Below, piece by piece: positions 1 through 7,907 of a stretch of DNA of 64,000 nt (its first letter is position 1; each line of letters starts with the position of its first letter). The notes beneath the pieces are model-generated. The model was given only the letters and a program-made list of their open reading frames with translations. It was not told the DNA's origin and did no database searches. The translations under genes and the position numbers were made by a program. The DNA is from Chitinophagaceae bacterium (GTDB lineage Bacteria; Bacteroidota; Bacteroidia; Chitinophagales; Chitinophagaceae), in contig JAHEZD010000024.1 in NCBI GenBank assembly GCA_023251255.1, positions 1-64,000 of the forward strand, read 5' to 3'.

Positions 1-2
1 TC

Positions 3-668
3 AGTGTGGGTGTTTCCCATGTGGACCTGGTTGTTGAAGCTGCCACGGAAAATGTTGAACTGAAACTGAAAATTTTCAAGCAGATAGATGAAGCCGCTCC
101 CGCTGGCTGCATTTTGGCCAGCAATACATCTTCCATTTCCATTACCAAGATTGCAGCAGCTACAAAACGCCCGGAGCTTGTGATAGGCATGCACTTCATG
201 AACCCAGTGCCTGTGATGAAACTGGTGGAAATCATCAATGGGTATGCCACTTCAAAACAGGTTACGGAAACCATTATTGCACTGAGCAAGCAACTGGGCA
301 AAGTACCCTGTGCGGTGAACGATTATCCCGGGTTCATTGCCAACAAGATCCTGATGCCCATGATCAATGAGGCCATCATTAGTTTGTATGAGGGCATTGC
401 CGGTGTGGAAGAAATTGATACGATTATGAAGTTGGGCATGGCACACCCTATGGGACCATTGCAATTGGCAGATTTCATTGGCCTTGATGTTTGCCTGAGC
501 ATTCTGAATGTACTGTACAATGGTTATGGCAATACCAAATATGCTCCTTGTCCCTTGTTGGTGAACATGGTGATGGCGGGTAAATTAGGCGTGAAAAGCG
601 GGGAAGGGTTTTATGCTTATACTGCTGGCAGCAAGGATTTGGTAGTGAGTGGGAGATTTAAGAATTAA
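3..668 (+). CDS. hbd: 3-hydroxyacyl-CoA (3-hydroxybutyryl-CoA) dehydrogenase, 5' truncated by window edge
   Basis: NAD-dependent oxidation of 3-hydroxyacyl-CoA to 3-ketoacyl-CoA, in cytoplasmic fatty-acid or butanoate metabolism. The visible part includes the end of the Rossmann domain, the conserved segment MHFMNPVPVMKLVEII, and the C-terminal helical dimerisation domain with PGFIANKILMPMINEA and HPMGPLQLADFIGLD. The reading frame is open to the window edge, so the nucleotide-binding GxGxxG end lies upstream. The GTG at position 6 is probably not the start. The 3' end is followed at once by a heptanucleotide repeat tract. Family assignment is firm. Whether the substrate is short-chain or phenylacetate-derived (PaaH-like) cannot be told from this fragment. 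Confidence 0.9.
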   Translation, partial: SVGVSHVDLVVEAATENVELKLKIFKQIDEAAPAGCILASNTSSISITKIAAATKRPELVIGMHFMNPVPVMKLVEIINGYATSKQVTETIIALSKQLGKVPCAVNDYPGFIANKILMPMINEAIISLYEGIAGVEEIDTIMKLGMAHPMGPLQLADFIGLDVCLSILNVLYNGYGNTKYAPCPLLVNMVMAGKLGVKSGEGFYAYTAGSKDLVVSGRFKN

Positions 669-731
669 GATGTTGGATGTTGGATGTTGGATGTTGGATG
701 TTGGATGTTGGATGTTGGATGTTGGATGTTG
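669..731. repeat. Heptanucleotide tandem repeat, nine copies of GATGTTG
   Basis: Nine uninterrupted copies of GATGTTG start directly after the stop codon of the dehydrogenase gene and end about 30 bp before the DUF218 gene. Perfect short tandem repeats of this kind can change copy number by slippage. The tract lies in the leader of the downstream gene, so copy number could affect its expression; this is inference. Confidence 0.95.
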
Positions 732-761
732 GACGCAAATTAAACCACTCAATTTACGATT

Positions 762-1520
762 TTGTTTTTTATTCTTTCCAAAATACTGCTCTTCCTGCTC
801 AATCCATTTAGTTGGATATTGATTTGTTTGGTGGGTATTTTCATCACCCCAAAAGCCATTCTAAAAAAACGTTTACTGATTACAGCTTTGGTCATTTTTA
901 TCCTGTTCACCAATTATTGGTTATACAGTACCTGCGCAAGGGCATGGCAACCAAAAGTGCAGCATCCAACTTACAATAAAACTTATTCAGCGGGTATTGT
1001 ATTGTGTGGCATGACCGTTACAGATGCAAAAGAGGGTTCCTTTTTTGGAGGCAATGCAGATAGGTTCCTGCAAACATGCAGGTTGTACCATACAGGTATT
1101 GTCAAGAAAATATTCATCAGTGGTGGCGATGGAAGCTTGATGCAGGACAAACCAAAAGAAGCAGATTTTTTGCGGAAGGAATTCGCTGCGCAGGGCATTC
1201 CTGACTCGGTGTTGATTGTGGAGCATTTTTCGAGGAACACTTTTGAAAGTGCCGTAATGGCCAAACATTATTTGGATTCATTGCATATTGCTGGGCCTTA
1301 TGTTTTGATAACATCTGCCGAGCACATGCCACGTTCATTGCTTGCTTTTGGCAAAGCCGGAATGGAAGTCATTGCTCATCCTGCAGATTACAAAGTGGTG
1401 AACAGCAACATGGGTTTTGCAGATTATATTTTCCCAAACATAGGTGTAATGGCCCAATGGAAATCCTTCTTGAAGGAAGTAGTTGGAACCTGGATATATA
1501 AATTAACGGGTAAGGCTTAA
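762..1520 (+). CDS. DUF218 (YdcF/SanA/ElyC-like) membrane-anchored protein
   Basis: 252 residues. Two N-terminal hydrophobic segments (about residues 3-25 and 35-55) are followed by a soluble DUF218 domain. That domain shows GIVLCGM, the ISGGDGS loop, SRNTFESA and LITSAEHMPRS, the usual landmarks of the ElyC/SanA/YdcF group. E. coli members are linked to envelope integrity and lipid-carrier metabolism; the catalytic reaction is not established. The start is TTG at 762, because no ATG lies before the first membrane segment. The stop overlaps the stop of the convergent yigZ gene by 4 bp. The preceding heptamer repeat lies in its leader. Confidence 0.8.
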   Translation: MFFILSKILLFLLNPFSWILICLVGIFITPKAILKKRLLITALVIFILFTNYWLYSTCARAWQPKVQHPTYNKTYSAGIVLCGMTVTDAKEGSFFGGNADRFLQTCRLYHTGIVKKIFISGGDGSLMQDKPKEADFLRKEFAAQGIPDSVLIVEHFSRNTFESAVMAKHYLDSLHIAGPYVLITSAEHMPRSLLAFGKAGMEVIAHPADYKVVNSNMGFADYIFPNIGVMAQWKSFLKEVVGTWIYKLTGKA

Positions 1521-2125
1521 GGAATTTTTGTTATTTCCACGGTTACCAATTCCTTGAATTTATACAGCACTTCTTCCAACCTTGCTTTGGGAATGCCAAT
1601 TCTCAGCAGGCAAAACAGTTGGGTTTCCTGATTGATTACTGTACAGTTGGATTGTTTGACAATCATCATGACCTCATTCATCTTGGTATAATCGAAATGC
1701 AGTTCATAATTGATTTCAATAGGCTTTTGAATGGCCGGAATGGTTTGCAAAGCCAAAGCCGTAGCTGTTTTGTAAGCATTGATCAAGCCGGGAACACCCA
1801 GTAGCGTCCCCCCAAAATACCGCACCACAATGACCAGCACATTGGTGAACTGCTTGCTGTCAATCTGGTTCAGGATGGGCTTTCCGGCAGAACCGCTTGG
1901 TTCGCCATCATCGCTTGTGCGGAAATTATTACCGTCAATCCCCAATCTATAAGCAAAGCAATGATGCACCGCTTTTGGGTGCTCTTTTTTAAGCGCCTGT
2001 AAATTTTTTTTGAAATCATCCGTTGAGCCGATAGGATATGCGTAAGCTATGAACCTGCTGCCGCGCTCCTTGAATTCTTCGGAGGAAGGTTGCCCAATTG
2101 TCAAATAGAAATTCTGCTCATTCAT
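1517..2125 (-). CDS. yigZ: YigZ/IMPACT family protein (UPF0029)
   Basis: 202 residues, the normal length. The N-terminal UPF0029 (Impact) domain carries the family signature around GSRFIAYAYPI, HHCFAYRLG, DDGEPSGSAGKPIL and VRYFGGTLLGVPGLI. It is followed by the smaller DUF1949 ferredoxin-like domain (about residues 135-195). Cytoplasmic. Its molecular role in bacteria is not firmly known; the eukaryotic relative IMPACT acts in translational control. It starts inside the end of ribD (8-bp overlap, same strand), so the two are probably cotranscribed and translationally coupled. Confidence 0.93.
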   Translation of the reverse strand: MNEQNFYLTIGQPSSEEFKERGSRFIAYAYPIGSTDDFKKNLQALKKEHPKAVHHCFAYRLGIDGNNFRTSDDGEPSGSAGKPILNQIDSKQFTNVLVIVVRYFGGTLLGVPGLINAYKTATALALQTIPAIQKPIEINYELHFDYTKMNEVMMIVKQSNCTVINQETQLFCLLRIGIPKARLEEVLYKFKELVTVEITKIP

Positions 2126-3161
2126 GGGGCGGAAGATAGTATTGAATTGTATCGCTGAATATTTTTTCTTCTTTTGCTAGCTCGCCTTTGAATGAAGGCG
2201 CAGTCAGTCCTTCAAAAATGTTCAATGATCCATTGGTGATGGTCCTTATTTCGTCCCAAAGGTTTGCATCAATAAAAGTTTGCAGCAGTTTTGCCCCACC
2301 CTCCACTAGAATGCTTTGTATATTGAACTGGTAACAAGCGGCCATTATTTCTTTGAGGAGATTTTTCCCGCCGTCTATTTTATGGAATAGAAGGTGGTGG
2401 TTCTCTTCCTGTTTGAGTGAATTGAATACAATGGTTGGTTGCTGCTGATTGAACAGGTTCAATGACGCTGGCAGTTTCAGGCCCTTATCAATTACCAATC
2501 TTATTGGATGGCTACCATGCCATAAGCGGTTGTTCAAGGATGGGTTATCCAGTAGAGCAGTATTAGTTCCAATCAGAATGGCCATTTCCTCGTTACGCCA
2601 TTGGTGCACTTTCCTGTTCGTGAATGCATTGGTGATGAGCAGGCGCCCTTTACCAACTGCTGCTATTTTTTTATCGGCAGTTTGTGCCCATTTCAAAACA
2701 ATATAGGGGCGTTGTTTGGTGTGGAAAGTAAAGAAACGTTTGTTGAGTTCCAGGCATTGGTCTTTCAACACATCAACCATTACTTCCACGCCTGCTGCTT
2801 TTAGTTTTTCGATGCCCTTTCCGTTCACTGCTTCAAAAGAATCCCTGCAACCGACCACCACTTTTTTTATTTGCTGCCGAATAATCAAGTCACTACAAGG
2901 TGGTGTCTTGCCAAAGTGGGAACAGGGTTCCAATGAAACGTATAAAGTGGAACCGGGAATTAGGAATTGGGTATCAGGACGGACACTATTGATACAGTTC
3001 ACCTCTGCATGTGCCTGGCCATACTGCTGATGGTAGCCTTCACCAATGATTTCTCCTTCATGTACCAGAACAGCTCCCACCATTGGGTTTGGCGCAACAT
3101 GGCCTGCACCGAGTTTTGCCAACTCAATGCAACGCTGCATATATGTTTCGTGAACGGTCAA
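2118..3161 (-). CDS. ribD: Bifunctional riboflavin biosynthesis deaminase/reductase RibD
   Basis: Performs two successive riboflavin steps: deamination of the diaminohydroxyphosphoribosylaminopyrimidine and NADPH reduction of the ribosyl side chain. The N-terminal deaminase domain shows NPMVGAVLV, the zinc ligand motif HAE, and PCSHFGKTPPCSDLI with its two zinc cysteines. The C-terminal reductase domain begins near residue 145 (RPYIVLKWAQTADKKI). I chose the TTG at 3161, giving MTVHETYMQRCIELAKLG, a typical RibD N-terminus. The frame stays open to an ATG at 3308, but that extension would overlap the divergent prmC by about 100 bp and encodes nothing RibD-like. Cotranscribed with yigZ. Confidence 0.93.
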   Translation of the reverse strand: MTVHETYMQRCIELAKLGAGHVAPNPMVGAVLVHEGEIIGEGYHQQYGQAHAEVNCINSVRPDTQFLIPGSTLYVSLEPCSHFGKTPPCSDLIIRQQIKKVVVGCRDSFEAVNGKGIEKLKAAGVEVMVDVLKDQCLELNKRFFTFHTKQRPYIVLKWAQTADKKIAAVGKGRLLITNAFTNRKVHQWRNEEMAILIGTNTALLDNPSLNNRLWHGSHPIRLVIDKGLKLPASLNLFNQQQPTIVFNSLKQEENHHLLFHKIDGGKNLLKEIMAACYQFNIQSILVEGGAKLLQTFIDANLWDEIRTITNGSLNIFEGLTAPSFKGELAKEEKIFSDTIQYYLPPHE

Positions 3162-3209
3162 TTGTTTGTATTGAAACAAAAATAGCCGAAACAATACTAA
3201 CATTGCAGC

Positions 3210-4058
3210 ATGACCATCCAGGAAGCAAGCCAGGAACTTTCCTCCAGCCTGAAAAAAGTGTATGATGACCGTGAAGCAGCCAATATTGCTGACATGGTCA
3301 TGGAACACCTAACAGGTTTTGGAAGGGTGGATAGATTGCTGAACAAATCAAAATTATTGGCGCAGGCCCAAAAAGTTAAGCTTCAATGCTTTGCTGGTGA
3401 ATTGTTGGACCACAAACCTGTTCAATATGTATTGAGTAGGGCATGGTTTGCAGGAATGGAATTTTTTGTGAATGAACATGTGCTGATTCCCAGGCCTGAA
3501 ACGGAAGAGCTGGTGGAGCTGGTTGCAGGCTGGCAGTTTCAAGTTGCCAATGTGCTTGATATTGGTACAGGTTCAGGGTGCATTCCAATTTCTATAAAAA
3601 AGAAATTGCCGGATGCTGTTATTGTTTCTGTAGATATAAGTGAAAATGCTTTGGAAGTTGCAAAATACAATGCGGCTTCTTTGAATGCTTCTATCGTTTT
3701 CAGGCTGCTTGATTTCCTGAATGAAAACAATTGGCAGGAGCTGGGTAAATATGATGCTATTGTAAGCAATCCCCCTTACATCAAACAATCAGAAAGCGGG
3801 GCCATGGCAGCACATGTGCTGGCTTACGAACCACATCTGGCCTTGTTTGTACCAGATAATGATGCTTTGTTATTTTATAGGAAGACGGCCCTTTTTGGTA
3901 AGGAGCATTTGAATGGGGGCGGAAAAATATTTGCGGAAATAAATGAAGCATTGGGCCATGAAACGCTTGCCCTATTCCAATCCTATGGCTACTCGGCTGA
4001 ACTAAAAAAAGATTTGCAGGAAAAAAATAGGTTTATCATAGCAGGGCTTAAACAATAA
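3210..4058 (+). CDS. prmC: Peptide chain release factor N5-glutamine methyltransferase PrmC (HemK)
   Basis: SAM-dependent methylation of the GGQ glutamine of release factors, in the cytoplasm. 282 residues, the usual length. A helical N-terminal domain (about residues 1-80) contains the conserved VQYVLSRAWFAGMEF-type linker and LIPRPETEELVE. The Rossmann methyltransferase domain has VLDIGTGSGCI for SAM binding and the catalytic NPPYI motif near residue 187. It is divergent from ribD, separated by only 48 bp, so both promoters must lie in a very short interval. The downstream ABC protein begins 3 bp after its stop, indicating an operon. Confidence 0.95.
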   Translation: MTIQEASQELSSSLKKVYDDREAANIADMVMEHLTGFGRVDRLLNKSKLLAQAQKVKLQCFAGELLDHKPVQYVLSRAWFAGMEFFVNEHVLIPRPETEELVELVAGWQFQVANVLDIGTGSGCIPISIKKKLPDAVIVSVDISENALEVAKYNAASLNASIVFRLLDFLNENNWQELGKYDAIVSNPPYIKQSESGAMAAHVLAYEPHLALFVPDNDALLFYRKTALFGKEHLNGGGKIFAEINEALGHETLALFQSYGYSAELKKDLQEKNRFIIAGLKQ

Positions 4059-4061
4059 TCG

Positions 4062-5300
4062 ATGGTACAGCACGCAGCAATTTATGTATCGAGCAAGGTA
4101 GATAAGGACTTGCTTGTTCAGGAAATCCTGAAAGGTATACTGCATCATGATTTTATAGGATTGGCAAGTTTGAAAGGCGAAATTTTTTCAAAATCGGTGC
4201 AGGAGCAATTTATTGATGAGGAGTTGAGGCACGACCATTTTGAAATCAATGCAGCCAAGAAAAGAAGCCTTATTTCATTTTCAGATGGTGAGCAAAAAAA
4301 AGTATTGCTGAACCATCTTATTTCCAAGGTACCTGATTTCATTATACTCGACAATATCTTTGATAACCTTGATATTGCTTCCCAAGGTCAACTTGCCCAG
4401 GACCTGACCGGGTTGAGCCATTCAACTATTATTATCCAGCTGATGAATAGGCGGTCGGATGTACTACCCTTTATTGAGCAGGTCTATCTTTTTGAAAACA
4501 ATACAATTGTTTTGGAAGGAGGTAGGAATCAATCAAAAACGGGAAAGGATTTTTTTGCTTTATCAAGCATCGTCCCGTCTCCATTACAAGAAAATACACT
4601 TCAACATGACCCGCTCGTAAAGTTTACCAATGTTTCCGTACAATACGAAGAGCGGATAATTGTAAGCAAGATCAATTGGGAAATAAATACTGGGGAGTTC
4701 TGGCAATTGATCGGGCCAAATGGTTCAGGTAAGAGTACATTGTTATCGATGATTACGGGAGACAATCCCAAAGCGTACAACCAGGACCTGCTACTTTTTG
4801 GGAAGAAAAAAGGGTCAGGTGAAACTGTTTGGGAAATCAAGGCGAAGATTGGTTACCTCAATTCCTTAATGATCCATCTTTTCAGTAGGAGGGACACCAT
4901 TGAGCAGATGGTCATCTCCGGTTTTTACGATTCAGTTGGCCTGTACATCAAGCCAACCGAACTGCAAATAAAGCTGGCAGATGAATGGTTGAAACTGATT
5001 GGTATGTTCGGAATGAAACATAAAGTTTTTGTGGACCTAACTGCTGGTGAGCAAAGATTGGTACTAATTGTAAGGGCAATGGTCAAACATCCACCGTTGT
5101 TGATTTTGGACGAACCAACCACTGGTCTGGATGATGTGGATGCGTCCATATTTGTGGCACTGGTGAACAAGATTGCAGCGGAAACGACTACGGCCATTAT
5201 TTATGTTTCGCACAGGAAAGAGGAAGGCCTGAAGCCAACATTTGTCTATGAACTGATTGCAAGTGAAGAAGGTTCTTATGGAGTTTCAAGAAGGGACTAA
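4062..5300 (+). CDS. Tandem ABC ATPase domain protein (ModF/PhrA-like) with degenerate first half
   Basis: 412 residues with two ABC-type halves. The second half is complete: Walker A GPNGSGKST (around residue 222), signature LTAGEQRL, Walker B LLILDEPTTGLDD and a switch histidine in YVSHR. The first half keeps a signature-like FSDGEQKK and a Walker-B-like FIILDNIFDNLD, but I see no P-loop in front of them. No membrane segments and no permease neighbour are visible. It resembles the ModF/PhrA group annotated as molybdenum transport or photorepair ATPases, for which transport is not proven. It follows prmC by 3 bp. Its stop overlaps the convergent exbD stop. Confidence 0.8.
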   Translation: MVQHAAIYVSSKVDKDLLVQEILKGILHHDFIGLASLKGEIFSKSVQEQFIDEELRHDHFEINAAKKRSLISFSDGEQKKVLLNHLISKVPDFIILDNIFDNLDIASQGQLAQDLTGLSHSTIIIQLMNRRSDVLPFIEQVYLFENNTIVLEGGRNQSKTGKDFFALSSIVPSPLQENTLQHDPLVKFTNVSVQYEERIIVSKINWEINTGEFWQLIGPNGSGKSTLLSMITGDNPKAYNQDLLLFGKKKGSGETVWEIKAKIGYLNSLMIHLFSRRDTIEQMVISGFYDSVGLYIKPTELQIKLADEWLKLIGMFGMKHKVFVDLTAGEQRLVLIVRAMVKHPPLLILDEPTTGLDDVDASIFVALVNKIAAETTTAIIYVSHRKEEGLKPTFVYELIASEEGSYGVSRRD

Positions 5301-5698
5301 TTCTTCACATTGGCCACCACTTTGGCACCAGCTTTTTTTGCAGCCCCCATTATTTTGAAGAAGCCGCCCGTATATGAAATGGTATCGGCATTGATTACCA
5401 CAGAAGGAGTATCCACAGTAGCCTTTACCCTGTCCACTTCAAACTTTACAATGGAATCCAATAAATATTCCGGAATTTCTTTCTGCCCAATGAATATTTT
5501 ATTTTCCTTGTTAATGCTCACCACCACATTCTGTTTGGTTTTGGTATCGCTTTTACCCTTGGGGTTGTTTACCTTGACCACATTGGGGTTGGCCAAAGTG
5601 GAAACAATTAAAAAGAACAGCAACAGAATGAACAGGATGTCGTTCAATGCGCCATTGTGCACATGTGGCTCGCTCCTCAGTTTCTTTTTAATGTTCAT
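5297..5698 (-). CDS. exbD: ExbD/TolR family biopolymer transport protein
   Basis: 133 residues with the expected layout. A short cytoplasmic N-terminus is followed by one transmembrane helix (about 19-38, NDILFILLLFFLIVSTLA) with the essential-type Asp at its start, then a periplasmic domain. With ExbB it forms the proton channel that energises TonB-dependent outer-membrane transport, or TolR-like envelope functions. It lies 97 bp downstream of exbB on the same strand. The 13-bp motif GTACAAGTGTACA occurs in front of both genes. The stop codon overlaps that of the convergent ABC gene within the bases CTAA. Confidence 0.9.
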   Translation of the reverse strand: MNIKKKLRSEPHVHNGALNDILFILLLFFLIVSTLANPNVVKVNNPKGKSDTKTKQNVVVSINKENKIFIGQKEIPEYLLDSIVKFEVDRVKATVDTPSVVINADTISYTGGFFKIMGAAKKAGAKVVANVKN

Positions 5699-5743
5699 GA
5701 AAATATTTTTAGTTCGTTGTGTTTGTTCAATAATGCGCTACTG

Positions 5744-5757
5744 GTACAAGTGTACAA
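5744..5757. promoter_or_regulatory. Candidate operator GGTACAAGTGTACA upstream of exbD
   Basis: The motif GTACAAGTGTACA lies about 50 bp before the exbD start and recurs before exbB (6534-6546). It is close to two TGTACA half-sites separated by AG. Repetition of a 13-mer in the two leaders of functionally coupled genes suggests a shared protein-binding site; no regulator is identified here. Confidence 0.45.
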
Positions 5758-5795
5758 TGCGATGAAATTGGTATCCTGCAGAGCACCAACAAAAA

Positions 5796-6494
5796 TTACC
5801 TGGTTGGTTCCTGTAGCACATCAATAAATTCAGCACTGGCAGCTTCCATTTTGTACACGGTCTTGTCTATTTGCGTACTCAAGAAATTATGACCGATATA
5901 AGCTATCAGGCCTACAATCAAGCCTGTACCGCTGGTAACCATTTTTACATAGATACCACCTGCAATGGTGTTCAGTTCAAAACCGGAATTCTGTATATTG
6001 TAGAACAGTTGGATCATGCCCACAATCGTTCCCAAGAAGCCAAACATAGGGGCAATGCCCGCAATCAATGAAAGGATGGAAAGGTTGCGTTCCATTTTGT
6101 ACACTTCAAGCTTGCCCACATTTTCCATGCTTTTTTCAATGGCATCAATCGGTTTGCCAATACGTTGAAGCCCCTTGTCAATCATTCTTGCAACAGGGTT
6201 ATTGGTATTCTTTGCAAGGCTCCTTGCGGCCGTGATATTGCCCGTAACAATATTGTCGCGGATAATGCTCATGAAATTATCCTCAATCTTGCTGGCCTTG
6301 CGGATGGCAATCAGTCTTTCGAAAAACACGAAGATGCTGCCGATGAACAAAATGTACAATGGATACATGATCCATCCACCTTTGCTCAATAAGCCCATCA
6401 GCGAAAATTTTTCCGGTTCAGCCGCTACACTATTTGCTACTTTATGCAAAGTATCTGCAACTGCACTTGTACCAACCTGCAATAGATAAAACAT
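5796..6494 (-). CDS. exbB: ExbB/TolQ/MotA-type proton channel protein
   Basis: 232 residues. An amphipathic N-terminal part is followed by a first membrane helix (GGWIMYPLYILFIGSIFVFF, about 38-58), a long cytoplasmic loop, and two C-terminal helices (about 145-165 and 185-205) with the conserved GFLGTIVGMI and GLIVGLIAYIGHNFL segments. It forms the pentameric ring around the ExbD helices and uses proton-motive force to power TonB or Tol. The exbB-then-exbD order on one strand is the usual one. A palindromic element lies 34-52 bp upstream of its start. Confidence 0.93.
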   Translation of the reverse strand: MFYLLQVGTSAVADTLHKVANSVAAEPEKFSLMGLLSKGGWIMYPLYILFIGSIFVFFERLIAIRKASKIEDNFMSIIRDNIVTGNITAARSLAKNTNNPVARMIDKGLQRIGKPIDAIEKSMENVGKLEVYKMERNLSILSLIAGIAPMFGFLGTIVGMIQLFYNIQNSGFELNTIAGGIYVKMVTSGTGLIVGLIAYIGHNFLSTQIDKTVYKMEAASAEFIDVLQEPTR

Positions 6495-6527
6495 CAGCTT
6501 AAGATTTTATGATAATGGCTAAAGTAA

Positions 6528-6546
6528 ACACTTGTACAAGTGTACA
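6528..6546. promoter_or_regulatory. Palindromic candidate operator upstream of exbB
   Basis: ACACTTGTACAAGTGT (6528-6543) is a perfect 16-bp palindrome. It overlaps TGTACAAGTGTACA (6533-6546), whose last 13 bases also occur before exbD. The position, 34-52 bp before the exbB start, suits a transcriptional operator. Inference from sequence only. Confidence 0.5.
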
Positions 6547-6615
6547 GCGTGGCTGTGAATAAAATATCACCGATGGAACTTTTTATGAAACCTTTTGCAC
6601 AATGGGCAAAAAAAA

Positions 6616-6643
6616 GAGTGGGGCCATCGCCCCACTCTTTTTT
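6616..6643 (-). terminator. Intrinsic terminator of the SPFH gene
   Basis: A 9-bp GC-rich stem (GAGTGGGGC pairing with GCCCCACTC) with a CATC loop is flanked by A- and T-runs on both sides. It sits 15 bp beyond the stop of the leftward SPFH gene and before exbB. The A-run on the plus strand gives the U-tract for leftward transcription. Confidence 0.85.
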
Positions 6644-6657
6644 ACTTATCATGATAG

Positions 6658-7584
6658 TTACTTGTTGTCTTTCATCTTTATCATGCCCATGATTTGCTGC
6701 ATGGTTTTGTCCATGCCTTCTGTGCTGCCATCCAGGAATATTACATTGCCCTTGCCATATTCTGCAAAGTTTTTGATGGCTTCTGTCCACATGCTGAACA
6801 GGATAACATTGGTGTCCAAATTCGCCTGTTTCATCTGTTCAGCAGCTTGGCTCATGCCCTTGGCCACTTCTTCCCTGAACAGCGCCACACCTTGACCACG
6901 CAATCGGGCTGCTTCCTTTTCGGCCTCCGCAGAAATTTTGATAAAATTACCTTCAGCTTCGGCGGCTTTTGTTTTGGTAATCAATAAAGCCTGCCCTTCG
7001 TTTTCAGCAGCAGCTTTTAAGTTGTTACTGGCAACAACCTTGCTCATGCTTTCCATGATTTGTTGATCGAATGTGATATCGTTGATCTGCAGGTCCTGCA
7101 GATGGTATCCCCATTCTTCCAAGCTGTGGTCAATTTGGTCCTTCACATAATCAACAATTTCACGGCGTGCCGTTAAAATTTCAGCTTGCTTCTTGGTGGC
7201 CACAAATGCACGGATGGAGCCTTCCACGGTTCTAACCAATGCCTGCATCAAATCCTTATCGCTAATGAATTTGAAGGCCACTTTCTTGATGGTTTCCTCA
7301 TCGGCATTCTGTACGGAATACAGTAACATGCTTTTGAAATAAACATTTGCCTGGTCCACGGTCACCGCTTGGAATTCCAGTTCCACGCTTCTATTTTGAA
7401 TGCTGATCCGTTTGTAGACCTGTTCCAGAATGGGTACCTTGAAACGGAGCCCAGGCAATAGGATGCGTTTGTATTTACCAAACATGGTCACCACCGAAAT
7501 GGTACCTTGGTTCACCGTTACCAATCCACTGAAAACAATGAAAACAATCAGCAGGATTGGCCAAAAATTGATTAATCCGTTCAT
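6658..7584 (-). CDS. SPFH/band 7 (stomatin/prohibitin-like) membrane protein
   Basis: 308 residues from the chosen start. One N-terminal membrane anchor (LINFWPILLIVFIVFSGLV) is followed by an SPFH domain (about 25-190; VNQGTISVVTMFGKY, LLPGLRFKVPILEQV, RTVEGSIRAFVATK). An Ala/Glu/Lys-rich coiled coil (about 190-260) and a short Gly/Met/Lys-rich tail follow. Such proteins form large membrane-bound rings or scaffolds that organise proteases or microdomains. I start at the ATG at 7584, directly before the anchor; an in-frame ATG at 7632 would add 16 residues. A strong terminator follows. No NfeD partner is adjacent. Confidence 0.88.
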   Translation of the reverse strand: MNGLINFWPILLIVFIVFSGLVTVNQGTISVVTMFGKYKRILLPGLRFKVPILEQVYKRISIQNRSVELEFQAVTVDQANVYFKSMLLYSVQNADEETIKKVAFKFISDKDLMQALVRTVEGSIRAFVATKKQAEILTARREIVDYVKDQIDHSLEEWGYHLQDLQINDITFDQQIMESMSKVVASNNLKAAAENEGQALLITKTKAAEAEGNFIKISAEAEKEAARLRGQGVALFREEVAKGMSQAAEQMKQANLDTNVILFSMWTEAIKNFAEYGKGNVIFLDGSTEGMDKTMQQIMGMIKMKDNK

Positions 7585-7646
7585 GGTTGAAGAATTTTGA
7601 GGCAAGGTAGGTAAACTAAATGCATAAGTCATACCCGCTGGCCCTT

Positions 7647-7852
7647 ATTTATTTTTGATGCGTGGTGGTCGTTTTACGGGGAATCAACATCTGCAGCACA
7701 ACCGGTTATTGTTGGGGAAATGCTACAGCAGGATAGGAAGCTGAACAAGATTTATTTTTGATGCGTGGTGGTCGTTTTACGGGGAATCAACATCTGCAGC
7801 ACAACCGGTTATTGTTGGGGAAATGCTACAGCAGGATAGGAAGCTGAACAAG
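7647..7852. repeat. Perfect 103-bp tandem duplication (7647-7749 and 7750-7852)
   Basis: Two identical 103-bp copies stand head to tail between the divergent SPFH gene and the DUF-type membrane protein gene. I found no mismatch. The unit has no convincing coding frame or transposon feature, and the duplication fills most of the shared promoter region. Confidence 0.95.
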
Positions 7853-7907
7853 TTTTCTCCATAACGGCACCATTTTTAATGCATCTTGCAGCCCAAATTT
7901 TTTCTGC

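Noticed and set aside
669-731. Possible CRISPR or VNTR coding repeat
   Set aside because: Unit of 7 bp without spacers; no cas genes anywhere in the window.
3162-3308. ATG-initiated N-terminal extension of ribD
   Set aside because: It overlaps divergent prmC and gives residues unlike RibD; the TTG start gives the family N-terminus.
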